Assembly: GCF_000165425.1 (NCBI RefSeq)
Contig: NW_001799631.1
Location: 7,805-71,804 of the forward strand
DNA length: 64,000 bases
Direction: 5' to 3'
DNA from: Paramecium tetraurelia
Taxonomy: Eukaryota; Ciliophora; Oligohymenophorea; Peniculida; Parameciidae
The position numbers and the translations under genes are program-made. Shown here in pieces: positions 60,261-64,000 of the stretch. Position 1 is the first letter of the stretch, and every line of letters begins with the position of its first letter. The notes beneath the pieces were generated by a model. The model saw only the letters and a program-made list of their open reading frames with translations. It did no database searches and was not told where the DNA came from.

Positions 60261-61979
60261 ATGGATTCAGAAGGTGAGGAGGCCGTGTTAAAAGCTGGAG
60301 ATATCATCTAAGGAAGATTTCGTATTGGAGATCTTCTTGGAGAAGGATCATTCGGATCTGTCTTTAGGATCTACGATACTCAGAATAGCAATTAAGTCTT
60401 GGCAATTAAAGTGGAGTAGGAATTAGAAGAAGAGGAAAGCATGTTGGAAAGAGAAATCAAGATCATGATGGAATTGAAGTAACAAATTATTCACCATATT
60501 CTTTTTAGGAAGAAACCTGGGTTCCCACAGATATTGTACTATGGGTAGGAGAATCATTATGTCTATTACATTATGAATATACTTGGACCTAATCTTGAAA
60601 TTACGAGCAAGAAGTGCGGAGGGTCCTTCTCTCTTGTAACAATGTTGAGATTAGCCATTCAGGTATATGAATAATGTACTTTTTAGCGTAGATGCTTAGC
60701 CGAATTGAAACATTGCATTCTATGCGTCTCATTCACAGAGACATTAAGCCAGACAACTTTGTTTTGGGATTAGGATAGCAATAAAACCTTTTACATCTTA
60801 TTGATTTCGGATTGTCTAAATTTTATGTAAATTCCAAAGGAGAGCACATCAAACAAGTGCGCAAAAAGGGATTGATTGGTACAGCCAGATACGCTAGTAT
60901 TAATGCACACAATGAACTTGAATAGAGTCGTAGAGATGATCTAGAAAGCATTGCTTATATCTTGGTCTATTTGGCTACTGGAACTCTACCTTGGATGAAT
61001 CTCCAAATTGAATAAAAGGATCTCAAATATGCTAAAATATTGCATCTCAAAAAATTGACAGCCCCAGAAGTCGTATGTAAAGATCTACCAGCATGCTTTA
61101 CCAAATTTTTAACGGCTGTACGTAAATTAGATTTTATTACAACTCCTGATTATGTCACTTACAAGAAGCAATTTCAAAACGAGCTAGAAAAACATTAAGG
61201 ACAAACCTATTATGATTGGGAAGTGGTGGGAGATAATTCAACAAAAAAGAAGAGTAACACAATGCATATTATGCCAGTATTATTTATATTAAGCGAAGGA
61301 TCAATTAAAATAAAATAATAGTCCTAACAATTTGCACATTATTAGTAATGGAAATGGATCTAATAAAAACACTGTCACATATGGTCAGGATCAAATCATT
61401 GAAGGGGATATGGACAAGAAATTGAATCTGTAGATATCAACCAAAGGTGTGGATAATAAATAATTTGAAAGGTTTGAATAGATTTTGCAATAGAATCAGA
61501 AGAAATACTATAAGATGAACAGTACAAAGAGGCAAAACTCTGGGAGGGCTAAAACACCTGTGATGGTCAATGTGATAGAGCCAGACGTAATAAATGTCTA
61601 TAGTATTTAGAACCAAATTTAGCAACAATAGTATGAATAGGTTTACGATGAAGTGCAATACATTGCCAAATCAGCTAAGTTCTTGTAACCTCCTTCGACT
61701 CCCAATGGCAGAAATTCCTCATCCATTATAAATCCCTATTATATTCCATCTCTCAACACCTCACAAGTGAACAATTACGATTGGAGCGAAGGAGAAGAAA
61801 TAAGCAATGAAGGCACTCCTCTGTGGTGTATGTATGTAGAAAAAGAGAGATAAAATGTGATGACAGGAATTTAAACCAAAAAGAAGAACTCAATTAAACA
61901 TAATAGCTTCAGTGTTCTATCTTATCCTATCTAGAATTAGGTAAGAGGAAGTGATGAAGAAATATTTGATATCGAATGA
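60261..61979 (+). CDS. Casein kinase 1 family protein kinase
   Basis: Four exons, 545 residues, introns of 30 nt at 60479-60508 (in frame, no stop), 29 nt (GTATATG...CGTAG) and 22 nt in the tail. It has FRIGDLLGEGSFGSVF, LAIKVEQE, LIHRDIKPDNFVLGLG and LIDFGLSKFYV. The CK1 signature GLIGTARYASINAHNELEQS with RRDDLESIAYILVYL replaces the APE motif. After the kinase domain (about residue 305) comes a 240-residue Gln/Asn/Ser-rich tail typical of CK1 regulatory tails. Confidence 0.95.
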
Positions 61980-62189
61980 CCATTAGTGTTCTTAATATAT
62001 ATATATATTCACTTATGGTCTATATCAGTATATTCAATTAAGATTTATAGAATGTTTTACTTCTCATTTCATTCTCAGAATTGCATATATATTTTATTAT
62101 ATATCATTGACATGTAATATAATTAGTAAATAATTAAAAATCATAAATTAACTAAATTTAAGAATTATGTTATATTTGTTATTCATATT
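61980..62189. other. Convergent intergenic region
   Basis: AT-rich spacer between the CK1 and TXNDC17-like stop codons. Nothing was recognised. Confidence 0.4.
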
Positions 62190-62591
62190 TCATTATTCTA
62201 AGAATTATTTCAATGCATTTTCATTAAATAATTATTCCTCTTCTAATCTAATTGCTTCCTTATTGTCATGGACTAATAATAAAGTTGGAATTGATTTAAT
62301 CTAAATCCACTCAGAGACTCTAGCAGGGTTATTTGGATCTTTCCATCTAATTAAATGTCTATAATCTTACGTTTCCTTATCACCTGCCCAACACCAATAT
62401 ACTTTATACCCTTTCTACAACAATTGTGGAATTGCATAATTCTTGATTGTAGGTTCAGCTTCTACAGTATCTGAGCACCATGACTAACCAGTTTCAGCTA
62501 GAACATCTCCAACAAAGATTAACGCTGCCTTTCCTTCTTTATTGACCTTTTCAGAATAATTGGATGTTGTGATTTCGATAACTTATTCCAT
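62190..62591 (-). CDS. TXNDC17: TXNDC17/TRP14-like thioredoxin-fold protein
   Basis: A single-exon frame of 133 residues. The fold is recognisable by GKAALIFVGDVLAETGQSWC, then VEAEPTIKNY, RWKDPNNPARVSEWIQIKSI and the cis-Pro motif SIPTLLLV. These match TXNDC17, whose active site is WCPDC. Here it reads WCSDT, so the first Cys is kept and the second is Thr. A monothiol-type or impaired redox activity is the likely result (inference). The start is the only early ATG. Confidence 0.85.
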
Positions 62592-62853
62592 TAAATATAT
62601 GATTAAATAATAATAATCTAATATAGATACACTAATGATAAATTGTTATAGGACAGTCATAATATTTATAAAATACTATATAATTATAGAATTAAATGAT
62701 ATTCTCTCGTAGTACATTTGTAATATTTCATAAAGTCATACGATCTTAAGAAAATGATATATGTTTTAATCTTATAAAAACATCCAGATCAAACAAGGAA
62801 TTGGGATAATTGAGTGAATTATGTATAATATTATAGTTTTTATTAATATTATT
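62592..62853. other. Intergenic, nothing recognised
   Basis: AT-rich spacer between two minus-strand genes. Confidence 0.4.
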
Positions 62854-63533
62854 TCAAAATGGTTGACTTAACTATTTAAGTTATCTGGAAATTTGTGAAA
62901 TGTCTTATTAAGTGAAGATTTTCACCAATTTGTTTGAGGAACAATTTTAGCATCCATCACATTTACAATTGTCTGAACACTCTATACCCAATTAGTAACA
63001 TTCACAATATTTCTTTTTGCAACCACTCTTTCTGCAATTGCATCCCTAGTATGATATTTATGAGGTACTTTAGAATGTGCCAATTTGTAATCAACTTCTT
63101 TGACCTTCTAATTGAATGCTTCTGGATTCCTTTCTACCATTTTCTCAATAAATTGATTTCTCTCTAATAGATTTGAACTGTTATTAAAACAACCACAACA
63201 ATTGCACTTTGAGGAGCATAATTTACCAGCTGCAAAACAATCGCAATATAATTTCAGGCATTTACTTTTCTTACAATTGCAAGGCTTAGCTTCTTCAATC
63301 CTATAATAAAATTTAATTAATAAAATAAATTTTATTAAGTTTATATTTTGAATATGATATTTGAATTTAAAATATAATTCTTTATCGTATTGTGATTATA
63401 AGTGATATATGATACATACTCTTATTTTTAATTGCTAGCATTGGTTTTAAACAAATTTTATGCTAAGTTATTAATATTTCCGATTGAATTCTGTGATGAG
63501 AACTTTAAAAAGGGTTTTTGTTCTGAATTGCAT
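62854..63533 (-). CDS. Tesmin/TSO1-like CXC-domain protein
   Basis: Two CXC repeats: PCNCKKSKCLKLYCDCFAAG (then CSSKCNCCGC) and, after a 23-nt intron at about 63030-63052, [20 protein letters not shown] (then CSDNCKCDGC). This pair is the DNA-binding domain of LIN54/tesmin/TSO1 proteins, which bind CHR-type promoter elements in cell-cycle genes. The 5' end is uncertain. The frame stays open upstream through AT-rich sequence to an ATG at 63533 (MQFRTKTLFKVLITEFNRKY), giving 218 residues. The segment before the first CXC is hydrophobic and AT-rich and may include an intron. Confidence 0.85.
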
Positions 63534-63812
63534 ACAGAAATATTTTTTGTTTATGGAGTTCTACAATGCTAAGTTATGAAAACATACTAAAAGTTGCTTT
63601 AGTGAAAAGTTGATGGAAATGTTATCTCATTACTCTAGAATATTTTCTTAATTGGTGGAGTACATAAATTTAGGTTCTTATTTGTTTCTTAGGACTCAGT
63701 GAATATAGTATCACAGTTTCGATAGGACATTGACAGACGTGTTTAAATTTTTAAAATTAAAATCAAATATTGGCAGCATTATTTGTATAAATACATCAGT
63801 TAATATTGAGAT
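63534..63812. other. Intergenic, nothing recognised
   Basis: AT-rich spacer between two minus-strand genes. Confidence 0.4.
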
Positions 63813-64000
63813 TCATTCCATTTATTTTTATAATTTGAGAATCCTTTCATAAAGTTGATTGTGTTTCATATCAGCCAATTTGGCTTATTCTCTCTACACA
63901 TTGGAGATGGATTCAATTCTACCAAACTTTGATTCGAATTTGTCTAATTTATCGATAATCTCATGTTTCTTGGGCACTAATTGCGCAAACAGTTTCTCAT
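63813..64000 (-). CDS. Partial gene, coiled-coil C-terminus
   Basis: The C-terminal 61 residues of a gene that continues beyond the window. It reads EKLFAQLVPKKHEIIDKLDK, then KLADMKHNQLYERILKLQ, before TGA: a charged helix, probably a coiled coil. The family cannot be told from this part. Confidence 0.6.

Noticed and set aside
1-64000. CRISPR arrays, bacterial operon signals or insertion sequences
   Set aside because: No such repeats or prokaryotic signals are present. The genetic code and introns show a ciliate nucleus.

Overview
The window reads as nuclear DNA of a ciliate, most likely Paramecium. TAA and TAG occur throughout conserved proteins where glutamine is expected, and only TGA ends genes. 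Introns are 20-37 nt (mostly 22-29), begin GTA or GTT and usually end TAG. The DNA is strongly AT-rich and genes are packed closely. No internal eliminated sequence was needed to keep most reading frames intact, so this looks like somatic (macronuclear) sequence. Many gaps hold coding-like stretches in shifting frames, which would fit gene loss after genome duplication; that origin is inference.

Layout. 0.2-4.3 kb: EF-hand protein, DHHC palmitoyltransferase, zinc-finger/WD protein and a small MGC-start protein. 4.3-8 kb: sparse DNA with an unknown reading frame and one small helix-turn-helix (HTH) gene. 8-15 kb: SANT protein, RRP9/U3-55K, a second HTH gene and a Jouberin/AHI1 homologue. 15.7-18.7 kb: a multi-pass membrane protein convergent with a WD protein. 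18.7-22 kb: sparse DNA with two more HTH genes and a possible membrane-protein frame. 22.2-26 kb: a very compact minus-strand array (CFAP141-like, membrane protein, TGS1, GRDTY-motif protein, RING membrane protein). 26.3-41.5 kb: RanBP2 zinc finger, a decayed WD-like gene, several proteins of unknown function, protein kinase, citrate synthase, two Q-rich proteins and neighbours. 41.6-45.3 kb: kinesin and an unknown gene. 46.4-50.4 kb: protein kinase, disordered protein and a PDK1 homologue. 51.7-58.2 kb: PH/Sec6-like protein, CTD-type phosphatase and a cysteine-rich protein. 59.8-64 kb: coiled-coil protein, casein kinase 1, TXNDC17-like protein, CXC-domain protein and a gene running off the edge.

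The genes are mostly ordinary eukaryotic housekeeping, signalling and cilium-related genes (Jouberin, CFAP141-like, kinesin), with no operon-like functional theme. The most unusual content is a set of four intact two-exon HTH genes of about 110 codons within 15 kb. They share an intron position and C-terminal motif and are surrounded by otherwise gene-poor DNA. Also notable are gene pairs that overlap or nearly touch: a TGA/ATG overlap between TGS1 and its neighbour, an 11-nt overlap at 38.95 kb, and an apparent 19-bp divergent promoter.

Protein models were built by hand by reading TAA/TAG as Gln and removing short GT-AG introns. Start codons and unusual introns are the least certain parts.
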